A stretch of DNA of 64,000 nt from an uncultured Draconibacterium sp. GTDB lineage: Bacteria > Bacteroidota > Bacteroidia > Bacteroidales > Prolixibacteraceae. The number at the start of each line of letters is the position of its first letter. Position 1 is the stretch's first letter. The position numbers were made by a program, and so were the translations under genes. The stretch spans positions 3,196,501 through 3,260,500 of the forward strand of contig NZ_OY781365.1 in assembly GCF_963676815.1 (NCBI RefSeq), written 5' to 3'. Shown here one piece after another: positions 36,462 to 44,294 of this stretch. Below the pieces are notes generated by a model. The model saw only the letters and a program-made list of their open reading frames with translations. It was not told the DNA's origin and did not search any database.

Positions 36462-38747
36462 TTAGTCGTTATCGCGACGAGGACGGAAGTCTCTGCGATC
36501 ACCACCACGGCGGTCATCACGTCTTCTGTCACCACCTCTGCGGTCATCGCGACGGCGATCTCCGCCTCTTCTGTCACCACCACGATTTTCTCTTGGTGGG
36601 CGCTCTACATAACCTTCAGGTTTTGGAAGCAATACTTTGCGCGAAAGTTTCAATTTACCGGTTTTTTCGTCAACACCGATCAGTTTCACTTCAACAATCT
36701 CGCCTTCTTTTGCAAAGTCTTCTGCGTTTTCAACGCGTTCCCAAGCCATTTCCGATACGTGCAACAAACCTTCTTTTCCAGGAATAATCTCGATAAATGC
36801 TCCGAAAGAAACTACCGATTTTACTTTCCCCTGGTAAATTTCACCAACTTCAGGAAGTGCAGTGATTGCCTTAATTTTTGCTTTTGCAGCTTCAATTGGC
36901 TCTAAACCTGCTCCTGAAATCTGTACTAAACCTGCATCGTCAACTTCTTCGATAACGATTACAGTTTCAGTTTCTTCCTGGATTGCCTGAATTACTTTTC
37001 CACCAGGTCCGATTACCGCACCGATCATATCCTTAGGAATCTGAACGGTTTCGATACGTGGAACATTCGGTTTAAAGTCTTCGCGTACTTCAGGAATCAC
37101 TTTCAGCATTTCGCCCAAAATGTGTAAACGGCCTTCTTTTGCCTGTTGCAATGCTTCTGCAAGCACTTCGTAAGGCAGTCCGTCAACTTTAATATCCATT
37201 TGAGTAGCGGTAATACCATCGGCAGTACCGGTTACTTTAAAGTCCATGTCACCCAAGTGGTCTTCGTCACCTAAAATGTCAGAAAGTACAGCGTATTTTG
37301 AAGCACCTTTATCGGTAATCAATCCCATTGCGATACCCGATACCGGCTTTTTAATTTTCAATCCGCAGTCCATCAATCCCATTGTTCCGGCACAAACAGT
37401 TGCCATCGATGATGATCCGTTTGATTCCAGAATGTCAGAAACAATACGAACAACGTAAGGCGAATCTGCAGGAAGCATTTTTTTCAATGCGCGGTGTGCC
37501 AGGTTTCCGTGACCGATTTCGCGGCGGCTGGTTCCACGTGGCGTTTTAGGATCGCCAACACAGAATGGAGGGAAGTTATAGTGTAACAAAAACTTCTCTT
37601 TTCCCTGAACCGTTACCTGGTCGATAATCTTCTCATCCATTTTAGTACCCAAAGTAACCGAAGTTAACGATTGAGTTTCTCCACGGGTGAAAATTGAAGA
37701 TCCGTGTGCTCCGGGCAGGTAATCAACCTCTCCCCAGATAGGACGGATTTCGTTAGTTTTTCGGCCATCCAAACGAATTGAATCGTCAAGGATCATACGG
37801 CGCATAGCTTCTTTTTCTACATCGTGGTAGTAACGGCGAATTAGTTTTTCGTTTGCTACCAAATCAAGCTCCTCATTTTCGGCGTTTGCCTCAAGGTAAG
37901 CTTCAACATATTCGTCAACAACAGCAGCAAAAGACTCCATACGAAGGCTTTTGTTGGTAATTTGTTGTTTGGCAATGTCGTATGCTTTTTCGTAAAGATC
38001 GGCTTTTACCTGTGCACGCAATTCCTCGTCGTTGTTTTCATGACAGTATTCACGTTTTACAACTCCCAGTTCTGCTGCCAGTTCTTCCTGTACTTTACAG
38101 TGCTTTTTAATTTCGTCGTGAGCAACTTTAATCGCTTCCAACATTACATCTTCCGAAACTTCGTCCATTTCGCCTTCAACCATCATGATGTTGTCGAACG
38201 ATGCACCAACCATAATATCCAAATCAGCTTCTGTCAACTGAGAATAAGTTGGGTTGATCACGAACTCGCCATTGATGCGTGCTACGCGAACTTCCGAAAT
38301 CGGAGTAGTAAAAGGAACATCTGAAACAGCGATAGCTGCTGATGCTGCCAATCCTGCCAGGCAGTCAGGCATTTCATCTTTTCCTGATGAGATAAGAGAG
38401 ATCATTACCGCGGTTTCTGCGTGGTAATCTTCCGGGAATAGCGGACGAAGGGCACGGTCTACTAAACGTGCAACCAAAATTTCTTCGTCACTCGGACGTG
38501 CTTCTCTTTTCAGGAAACCTCCCGGGAAACGTCCTGCAGCGGCAAATTTTTCGCGGTAATCAACTGATACCGGCATAAAATCTACGTCTTCTTTTGCTTC
38601 TTTTGCCGACACAACGGTTGCCAGCAACATGGTGTCACCCATTCGAACCACTACCGAACCATCGGCTTGTTTTGCCAATTTGCCGGTTTCAATGGTAATC
38701 GTTCTGCCGTCGGCAAGTTCGATTGTTTTAACTGTAGCGTTTACCAT
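36462..38747 (-). CDS. pnp: Polynucleotide phosphorylase
   Basis: A 761-residue 3'-5' exoribonuclease of the RNA degradosome type. Two RNase PH domains (about 10-215 and 310-545) are followed by a KH domain (VIGPGGKVIQ) and an S1 domain (YQGKVKSVVSFGAFIEIIPG). The C-terminal tail of about 45 residues is a run of RGGDRR/RRDD repeats. The ATG at 38747 is chosen because an extension to 38852 would run through the rpsO terminator. It lies downstream of rpsO in the order conserved in many bacteria. Confidence 0.97.
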   Translation of the reverse strand: MVNATVKTIELADGRTITIETGKLAKQADGSVVVRMGDTMLLATVVSAKEAKEDVDFMPVSVDYREKFAAAGRFPGGFLKREARPSDEEILVARLVDRALRPLFPEDYHAETAVMISLISSGKDEMPDCLAGLAASAAIAVSDVPFTTPISEVRVARINGEFVINPTYSQLTEADLDIMVGASFDNIMMVEGEMDEVSEDVMLEAIKVAHDEIKKHCKVQEELAAELGVVKREYCHENNDEELRAQVKADLYEKAYDIAKQQITNKSLRMESFAAVVDEYVEAYLEANAENEELDLVANEKLIRRYYHDVEKEAMRRMILDDSIRLDGRKTNEIRPIWGEVDYLPGAHGSSIFTRGETQSLTSVTLGTKMDEKIIDQVTVQGKEKFLLHYNFPPFCVGDPKTPRGTSRREIGHGNLAHRALKKMLPADSPYVVRIVSDILESNGSSSMATVCAGTMGLMDCGLKIKKPVSGIAMGLITDKGASKYAVLSDILGDEDHLGDMDFKVTGTADGITATQMDIKVDGLPYEVLAEALQQAKEGRLHILGEMLKVIPEVREDFKPNVPRIETVQIPKDMIGAVIGPGGKVIQAIQEETETVIVIEEVDDAGLVQISGAGLEPIEAAKAKIKAITALPEVGEIYQGKVKSVVSFGAFIEIIPGKEGLLHVSEMAWERVENAEDFAKEGEIVEVKLIGVDEKTGKLKLSRKVLLPKPEGYVERPPRENRGGDRRGGDRRRDDRRGGDRRRDDRRGGDRRDFRPRRDND

Positions 38748-38825
38748 AATTTTAAAATAAATAATTTTTGCGGCCTGTAAGCGGCCTTTGTTAATTACAA
38801 TGGGTGGTGAGGTTTTGCAATTTAC

Positions 38826-38860
38826 AAAAAAAGAAAGGCAATACCAATGCATTGCCTTTC
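38826..38860 (-). terminator. Terminator between rpsO and pnp
   Basis: A 10-bp stem GAAAGGCAAT/ATTGCCTTTC with an 8-nt loop and a T-run on the minus strand, just past the rpsO stop. It probably limits read-through into pnp. Confidence 0.85.
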
Positions 38861-38868
38861 AATATAAT

Positions 38869-39138
38869 TTACTTACGTAAGTTCAACTCTTTGATGATCG
38901 CACGATAACGTTCGATATCTTTTTTGATGAGGTAATCGAGTAAGCTACGACGCTTACCTACTAATTTAATCAATGCACGACGAGTGCTGTGGTCTTTTTT
39001 GTTTTGCTTCAGGTGTTCTGTCAAGTGGTTAATTCTTAACGTGAACAAAGCAATCTGACCTTCTGCACTACCTGTGTCTTGAGCTGATTTACCATGTTTG
39101 GCAAAAAGCTCTTGTTTTTTTTCTCCTGTTAAATACAT
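38869..39138 (-). CDS. rpsO: 30S ribosomal protein S15
   Basis: An 89-residue S15, the normal size. The conserved stretch DTGSAEGQIALFTLRINHLTEHL and HSTRRALIKLVGKRR are visible. S15 binds 16S rRNA early in 30S assembly. The ATG at 39138 gives the family N-terminus MYLTGEKKQ; a longer form from 39219 would add 27 non-conserved residues. S15 often represses its own translation through the leader. Confidence 0.98.
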   Translation of the reverse strand: MYLTGEKKQELFAKHGKSAQDTGSAEGQIALFTLRINHLTEHLKQNKKDHSTRRALIKLVGKRRSLLDYLIKKDIERYRAIIKELNLRK

Positions 39139-39216
39139 TTTAAAAGAACTATTTGTTATACAATGTTTACACCGCAACATCGCTCTCAATAGAAACGGCA
39201 TAAAATTAATTGGCCG

Positions 39217-39247
39217 CAAAAGTAACTAAAAGATTTTGATTGGCAAA
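39217..39247 (-). promoter_or_regulatory. Promoter of rpsO
   Basis: On the minus strand TTTG (39247-39244), a 19-bp spacer and TACTTTTG (39224-39217) match the Bacteroidota -33/-7 consensus. The leader of about 70 nt would fit S15 autoregulation. Confidence 0.65.
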
Positions 39248-39512
39248 GTGTTGGTTCATTTTCCTGATTAATAAGATTTAAGCAGAAGACACGGCGCAAA
39301 TATAACACACGTTTTGAACTATGATTACGAAAAGTTAATAACAGCGTTATCAATTATCGAATTAATGAATTATCGGCGATTAGAAACCTTTGTTAAGAGT
39401 GCTATTCACGGTAAGTTGTTGATAAGTAGCGAGCTAAAAAATGAACATTCCTGCTTTGAATCCTTAAACTTGTAGTACCCTTATTTTTTATCATTATACA
39501 TTATTGAATGTG

Positions 39513-39550
39513 GGGGGTGGCTTGTAGAGGCTACCCTTTTTCTTTTTACA
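39513..39550 (+). terminator. Orphan plus-strand terminator-like hairpin
   Basis: Stem GGGTGGC/GCTACCC (one G-U pair) with an 8-nt loop, followed by TTTTTCTTTTT. No plus-strand gene precedes it within 600 bp. Confidence 0.6.
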
Positions 39551-39643
39551 CTCTCGTGTAGCTATTTTTTCTTCATCGAAAATTTGGTAAAGCATTAAAC
39601 TTTTTTGTTGTGTTTTGGTCATATCAAACGTAACAAGTTTGTA

Positions 39644-40072
39644 ATGAAACTAAAATCGTTTTTTTCGCAATTCGTCGACTGGTTAAAATCTCCCGAAGTG
39701 TTTGGTAATAAAAAAAAGCTGATTCCGGGCAAGTGGCATTTGTTTGAATATTATGTAGATGAGGGAGAGAATTTATTACATTTTGATGAGGATGCACTGA
39801 ATGAAAACAAAGTGCTGTTTGTTATTTCTTTACTCAATACAAACGAATTTATTGTTGCAGGCAATGCTCCGGTTAAACTATTGAGTGGAACCTCTGAAGG
39901 AAAGTGGAGTGTTGCGCGAAACTTCATTACTTTTATTGATCCGAAAGATTTTAGAAACAATATTGAGTTCCAGTATGCTTTTGAGAAAGGAAATTTGAAA
40001 CTTCTGAAAAAAGATGCAATGGGCAAGATCGAGTTTTTTGGTTTCTTTCATGCACCTAAACAAAAATCCTAG
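39644..40072 (+). CDS. Hypothetical protein, possible lipocalin-like beta-barrel
   Basis: A 142-residue protein of unknown function. The ATG at 39644 (MKLKSFFSQF) is preferred over an upstream TTG. After an amphipathic N-terminal helix come alternating short strands (GKWHLFEYYVD, KVLFVISLL, GKWSVARNFITFID, IEFFGFFHAP) that resemble a small lipocalin-like barrel. No signal peptide is visible. It converges with kynU and the two stops share the palindrome CTAG at 40069-40072. Confidence 0.65.
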   Translation: MKLKSFFSQFVDWLKSPEVFGNKKKLIPGKWHLFEYYVDEGENLLHFDEDALNENKVLFVISLLNTNEFIVAGNAPVKLLSGTSEGKWSVARNFITFIDPKDFRNNIEFQYAFEKGNLKLLKKDAMGKIEFFGFFHAPKQKS

Positions 40073-41349
40073 GTAACGACTGATCGTTGCGTTGAGAATT
40101 GCTCGTATTCCTCGTTCTCTATTATTTCCCGAAGCCGATGTACTGTTTGCCAAACTTCTTTGTAAGTGGTGTACAACGGTGTAAAGCCAAAACGAATGTT
40201 ATCCGGTTCGCGAAAATCGGGAATGATTTTAATTGTTGATGTTTTAGGACGAATCAATGCCTGGCAAATTCGGTAAGCTTCATTGTGTTTTAACGAAATG
40301 TGTGATCCTCTTTTTTCGGGCTCTGTAGGAGTTCCGATTTCAAAACCATATTTGTATAATTCTGATTCAACCATGGACAGAAAGAACCCGGAAAGCCGGA
40401 TACTTTTTTTGTGCATATTGGCAATCCCTGCCTCGTTAATCATGTCTATACCCGGTTCAATGGCCATAAGATTTAGTATCGGAGGTGTTCCTGCTAGGAA
40501 TCGACGAATTCCATGTGCCGGGCGGTAGTTCAAATCAAATTCGAAAGGTAGAGCATCGCCAAACCAGCCCTGAATTGGTGATGACAATTTTTCCTGTAAA
40601 TCTTTCCGAACGTATAAAAAAGCCGGCGACCCCGGACCTCCGTTCATGTATTTGTAGGTGCAACCCACTGCCAGATCAGCTTTGGTTTTATTCAGCTCAA
40701 TTTCTACGGCACCCGCTGCATGACTAAGATCCCAAAGTACCAGCGCTCCCATTTTGTGAGCGTATTCGGTAATTTCTTCAAGCTGGTACATAAAAGCACT
40801 TTTAAATGCCACCAATGATAACACGACCAAAGCCGTATTTTCTGTGATCTTCGATTTCAGCTCTTCCGCATCAATTGAAATACCGTCGGAAGATTGTGCC
40901 AGATCGAACTTGTACTCCGGGCCAAACTCTTTTAACAGGCCTTGCAAAATGTATAGGTCGGTTGGGAAATTAAGTATATCGCTTACAATTGTCGTTTTTC
41001 CTTTTTGCAATTTTAGCGCCGCGTGCGAAAGTTTGTAGAGATTTATTGATGTACTGTCCGAAACAATTACTTCTCCATTTGAAGCGCCAATTATTGGTGC
41101 TATTTTATCGCCAAGCTGTGTGGTTTTTTGATACCAGTGTTGGTTCCAGCTTTCAATCAGTTCGGTGCCCCATTGTTTTTCTACCACTTCAGAAAGCAAC
41201 TCTTTGGTTTTTAACGGAAGGCGGCCAAGCGAGTTGCCGTCGAGGTAAATCGAATTTTCAGAATCGATGAAAAATTGGCTTCTGAAATTGCGCAACGGAT
41301 CGTCTCTGTCAAGTTGTTCGGCCAAGGAAAAGTTTTGGTCAGTTGTCAT
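40069..41349 (-). CDS. kynU: Kynureninase
   Basis: A 426-residue PLP enzyme of aspartate aminotransferase fold I that hydrolyses kynurenine to anthranilate and alanine. Characteristic text: FIDSENSIYLDGNSLGRLP near the start, WDLSHAAGAVEI, and VGCTYKYMNGGPGSP with the PLP-binding lysine. No other kynurenine pathway genes are in the window. The ATG directly abuts the stop of the upstream GDSL gene, so the two are probably one transcript. Confidence 0.95.
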   Translation of the reverse strand: MTTDQNFSLAEQLDRDDPLRNFRSQFFIDSENSIYLDGNSLGRLPLKTKELLSEVVEKQWGTELIESWNQHWYQKTTQLGDKIAPIIGASNGEVIVSDSTSINLYKLSHAALKLQKGKTTIVSDILNFPTDLYILQGLLKEFGPEYKFDLAQSSDGISIDAEELKSKITENTALVVLSLVAFKSAFMYQLEEITEYAHKMGALVLWDLSHAAGAVEIELNKTKADLAVGCTYKYMNGGPGSPAFLYVRKDLQEKLSSPIQGWFGDALPFEFDLNYRPAHGIRRFLAGTPPILNLMAIEPGIDMINEAGIANMHKKSIRLSGFFLSMVESELYKYGFEIGTPTEPEKRGSHISLKHNEAYRICQALIRPKTSTIKIIPDFREPDNIRFGFTPLYTTYKEVWQTVHRLREIIENEEYEQFSTQRSVVT

Positions 41350-42093
41350 TTATTTTTGGCTTTCGAGTATTTCTTTGGCTTCAGGCAGAATTTTTTCTAC
41401 CCAGCGCCGGTACATTTCTCCTGAGGGATGCAGACCATCAGAAGCTACCAGCGTTTCGTCGTTAAGTGCTTCGCGCGAAATGGCTGTAATTTCCACGTAG
41501 CGCGCATTTGCCTGCAATGTTTCCTGGAAATTTATGGCGTTGTATTCATTAATTTCTTTGGCAATTTGCTCCGGGTTTCGGCTTTGGCCAAAAGGAGTAA
41601 CGCCATAATCAGGTATCGAAACTACAATAACATTTTGAGCTTTGTTGCCGGCATATTTAATTGCGGTTTGCAAATTGTTCCTGAATTCGCCCCGGTAGTC
41701 ATCAGCACTTCTTCCCCGGTATTGGTTATTCACGCCTATTAATAACGTTACCAGGTTGTATGATTCTTTTAAATTTTCATTTTCAATAGCGGCGGCCAAT
41801 TCATCGGTTGTCCAACCAGTACGTGCAACAATTTTTGCAGGTTGCATTTCAAACCCTTCAGCTTTCAGTCGTTCAACCAGTTGAACCGGGAAACGTTCGT
41901 CTTCCTCAACACTTTCGCCAATAGTGTACGAATCGCCCAAAGCAAGATAGTAAAAGGTAGAATCCTGATTGTCGTTTTCTTTAGAGTCACTCGGTTCAGG
42001 TATTACATTCATAATTACAGGATTTTCTTTGTCAGTGCAGGCTAGTCCTGCAAGCATTAAAAATAGAAATAGTATCCGGCTCATTTTTCTCAT
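41350..42093 (-). CDS. SGNH/GDSL hydrolase lipoprotein
   Basis: A 247-residue lipoprotein (lipobox GLAC). The SGNH catalytic blocks are visible: block I ALGDSYTIGE with the catalytic Ser, block III IGVNNQYRG (GxxN) and block V DGLHPSGE (Asp/His). The substrate is unknown; families include acetylxylan and lysophospholipid esterases. A second ATG at 42084 could be the start. It is transcribed into kynU. Confidence 0.87.
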   Translation of the reverse strand: MRKMSRILFLFLMLAGLACTDKENPVIMNVIPEPSDSKENDNQDSTFYYLALGDSYTIGESVEEDERFPVQLVERLKAEGFEMQPAKIVARTGWTTDELAAAIENENLKESYNLVTLLIGVNNQYRGRSADDYRGEFRNNLQTAIKYAGNKAQNVIVVSIPDYGVTPFGQSRNPEQIAKEINEYNAINFQETLQANARYVEITAISREALNDETLVASDGLHPSGEMYRRWVEKILPEAKEILESQK

Positions 42094-42145
42094 TTATTCT
42101 TTCAACAACTCAGTTTGATCCTGGGTTTGAAAAACTTTAAGAAAT

Positions 42146-43375
42146 TTATTTATCAATTCCATTCTTATAAATGTCCAATGCTGCCGGGAACGGCTGCAAG
42201 GCGCGCTCAAATATTCCCAACGAGTAAGCAATTGTTAACCCGTAATTGGTAAGCGGTACTCCGGCTTGTTTGGCTTTCATAATACGGCTCAGCATTTCGC
42301 GGCGGTTCCACATGCAGGCTCCGCAATGAATAATGAGTTTATATTCTGAAAGGTTTGGCGGGAAATCGTGTCCGCGGGTGCTGTCAATTTGTAATTTACC
42401 ACCCACGTATTGAGTTAGCCAGCGTGGAATTTTAACGGTGCCAATATCTTCACCAATAGGGTGGTGCGAGCAGGCTTCGGCAATTAATACTTTGTCGCCG
42501 GTTTTTAGCTGGTCGATGGCCATAGCGCCACGCACCATTTCGTTTAAATCGCCCTGGTGGCGGGCAAATAAAATGGAAAACGATGTTAAGGGAATATCGG
42601 GTGGTGTATCGGCTGTTACTTTTAAAAACGCCTGCGAATCGGTAACTACCAGTTTGGGTGGTTTGTTAAAACGCGACAGTGCTTCGCGCAATTCGCGCTC
42701 TTTTACCACCATACAAAAGGCATCGTTGTCGAGCAAATCGCGGATACTTTGCACCTGGGGCAAAATCAGTCTTCCTTTTGGTGCTTCTTTATCAATGGGC
42801 ACTACCAATACGGCAGCTTCTCCGGCGCCAACCAAATCGCCTAAAATACTGGGGCGATTAATAAAATCGGCCGGAGCCGAGTTCAGCAACAACTGTCGAA
42901 GCTCAAGCAATCCTGTGTTTTCTGCCACCGATGTTTGAACAAGTTTTATCTTTTTGCCGTCGAGTGCGCTGATGAGTTCAAAATTCTCTTCAAACAGATC
43001 GCACTTGTTAAACACTACGATAAAAGGGATTTCACGCTCGTTGAACTCGCCAATAAGCGATTCTTCGTATTCGCCCCATTCGTTAAAATTTGAAACTATT
43101 ACACCTAAATCGGTGCGGTCGAAAACGGCAAGTGTTTTGGCAATACGTTTTTCGCCAAGTGCACCAACATCGTCAATTCCGGCCGTGTCGATAAAAAGTA
43201 CCGGCCCCAGCGGAAGCAGTTCCATTGGTTTTTCAACCGGGTCGGTGGTTGTTCCGGCAACATCCGAAACGATTGATACATCTTGCTGTGTTAGTGCATT
43301 TAGCAGGCTGGATTTTCCGGCATTTCTGCGGCCAAAAATTCCAATGTGTAAACGAAATGATTTTGGTGCTCTCAT
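42146..43375 (-). CDS. hydF: [FeFe]-hydrogenase maturation GTPase HydF
   Basis: A 409-residue GTPase that acts as scaffold for assembly of the hydrogenase H-cluster subsite. The P-loop is GRRNAGKSS, with DVAGTTTDP and DTAGIDD as further G motifs and NKCD as G4. The C-terminal cluster-binding cysteines are CSHHP and HCGAC. The ATG at 43375 gives the usual short N-terminus. It is separated from hydG/hydE by a two-component module but is part of the same maturation region. Confidence 0.94.
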   Translation of the reverse strand: MRAPKSFRLHIGIFGRRNAGKSSLLNALTQQDVSIVSDVAGTTTDPVEKPMELLPLGPVLFIDTAGIDDVGALGEKRIAKTLAVFDRTDLGVIVSNFNEWGEYEESLIGEFNEREIPFIVVFNKCDLFEENFELISALDGKKIKLVQTSVAENTGLLELRQLLLNSAPADFINRPSILGDLVGAGEAAVLVVPIDKEAPKGRLILPQVQSIRDLLDNDAFCMVVKERELREALSRFNKPPKLVVTDSQAFLKVTADTPPDIPLTSFSILFARHQGDLNEMVRGAMAIDQLKTGDKVLIAEACSHHPIGEDIGTVKIPRWLTQYVGGKLQIDSTRGHDFPPNLSEYKLIIHCGACMWNRREMLSRIMKAKQAGVPLTNYGLTIAYSLGIFERALQPFPAALDIYKNGIDK

Positions 43376-43509
43376 GTTCTCTGTTTTGCGCGACTGAAAG
43401 TACAAATTCAAACCAATTTCAGCAATTATTGAAATGAAAAATGGGTTCAGGCCTTGCAGAAAAGTTTCTGGCTACGAAAAAACAGGCTCCCTTACAGAGA
43501 AAATGATGC

Positions 43510-43641
43510 TTCTCCCATCCCGGCAGGCACTTCTCCCATAAAAAAAGGTGTTCTCCCACGGTTTTTGGTGTTTCTCCCTTGCTTATAAACTGTTCTCCCG
43601 TGCATAGAGGTCGTTCTCCCATACAATTATCTTGTTCTCCC
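43510..43641. repeat. 21-bp phased motif array (array 2)
   Basis: TTCTCCC (GGGAGAA on the minus strand) starts at 43510, 43531, 43551, 43572, 43593, 43614 and 43635, that is every 21 bp with one 20-bp step. The 13-14 bp between copies are unrelated. A degenerate copy lies near 43485. Confidence 0.88.
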
Positions 43642-43717
43642 GCGGGAGAGTTTACAAAATGTCAGGGATGATCGGTTTTTTATTGTAAAAATATACTTTT
43701 TGTCAGTGATGAGGCAT

Positions 43718-43741
43718 AAAAAAAGGGCGCCGAAGCACCCT
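43718..43741 (-). terminator. UUCG-loop terminator of the small Cys-rich gene
   Basis: On the minus strand GGGTGC-TTCG-GCGCCC (one G-U pair) is followed by a run of seven T. The 6-bp stem with a UUCG loop is unusually stable. Confidence 0.9.
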
Positions 43742-43766
43742 TGATTTGATTTATCTGAAGTTAAAT

Positions 43767-44084
43767 TTACTTCGATCCTCCACAACAACTCTTTTTCTCG
43801 GTGGTAGCTTTTGCATCGCCACAGGTTTTTCCCGATGCTGCGCAACTTTTCTTCTGAGCGTCACTGCAACCACTTGCTTTTTTGTCGGCTTTTTTAGTGG
43901 CGGTAGCTTTCTTTTCTGTTTTCTTTTTCTTCTCGTCCTCTTCTTTGCTTATTGCAATTGAGTTGTTATCATCGGCAACAACAGTTACTTCTGCTTTTTT
44001 TGTAACTTTTACAACTGTGTTTGTGTTGGCCATTGCAACACCGTATGCAACAATCAATGCAATTACAACTAGAATCTTTTTCAT
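43767..44084 (-). CDS. Small secreted Lys/Cys-rich protein A
   Basis: A 105-residue exported protein: signal peptide (residues 1-20, ending AMA), a short acidic stretch, a Lys-rich middle (KKKKTEKKATATKK) and a C-terminal part with five cysteines (GCS, KSC, KTC, KSCC) ending CCGGSK. It resembles a metal-binding or redox-sensing peptide but matches no family I know. It is a clear relative of the protein at 46313, and the two flank a two-component system. A -7 box (TATATTTG on the minus strand, 44129-44122) lies 38 bp upstream. Confidence 0.75.
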   Translation of the reverse strand: MKKILVVIALIVAYGVAMANTNTVVKVTKKAEVTVVADDNNSIAISKEEDEKKKKTEKKATATKKADKKASGCSDAQKKSCAASGKTCGDAKATTEKKSCCGGSK

Positions 44085-44121
44085 TAGTGTAAATTTTTAG
44101 TTTTTATTTCTGAATACAGGG

Positions 44122-44129
44122 CAAATATA
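44122..44129 (-). promoter_or_regulatory. -7 promoter box of the small Cys-rich gene
   Basis: TATATTTG on the minus strand matches TAnnTTTG. No clear -33 element at the expected distance. Confidence 0.45.
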
Positions 44130-44294
44130 TTGTTTACTTGCTATACTTTGCGTTAATAGGAAGTTAACGTAATTTACTCGCCCGAAGTATGTTATAATAT
44201 TGGTTATTTTTGAGTTTTTAAATTAGCATAAAACAATTGGTTCTCAATACGGTTATGTTATAAAAAGTTCAGAAATAATTAAGTTGGTTTTTTA

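Larger units (their letters stand above)
39139..39643. other. Intergenic region with the rpsO promoter and an orphan terminator
   Basis: A 505-bp gap. The rpsO leader and promoter take 39139-39247. A second -7-like box in the minus direction (CAAATATA, 39297-39304) is also seen. Further right is a plus-strand hairpin with a T-run that ends no visible gene. I see no coding sequence between 39305 and 39510. Confidence 0.5.
43376..43766. other. Intergenic region upstream of hydF
   Basis: A 391-bp gap that holds a 21-bp phased array (43510-43641), a palindrome CTCCCGCGGGAG at its right end (43637-43648) and the terminator of the Cys-rich gene (43718-43741). The phase break and stop codons argue against an open reading frame being a real gene here. 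Confidence 0.6.

Noticed and set aside
38748..38852. Extended start of pnp
   Set aside because: It would pass through the rpsO terminator and add 35 residues unlike the family.
39139..39219. Extended start of rpsO
   Set aside because: It adds 27 residues not present in S15 and would begin at the -7 promoter box.
43419..43622. Minus-strand open frame over array 2 as a real 67-residue gene
   Set aside because: It consists of the array itself, has no homology-like features, and one 20-bp step shifts the phase of the repeated motif, so it is better read as non-coding.
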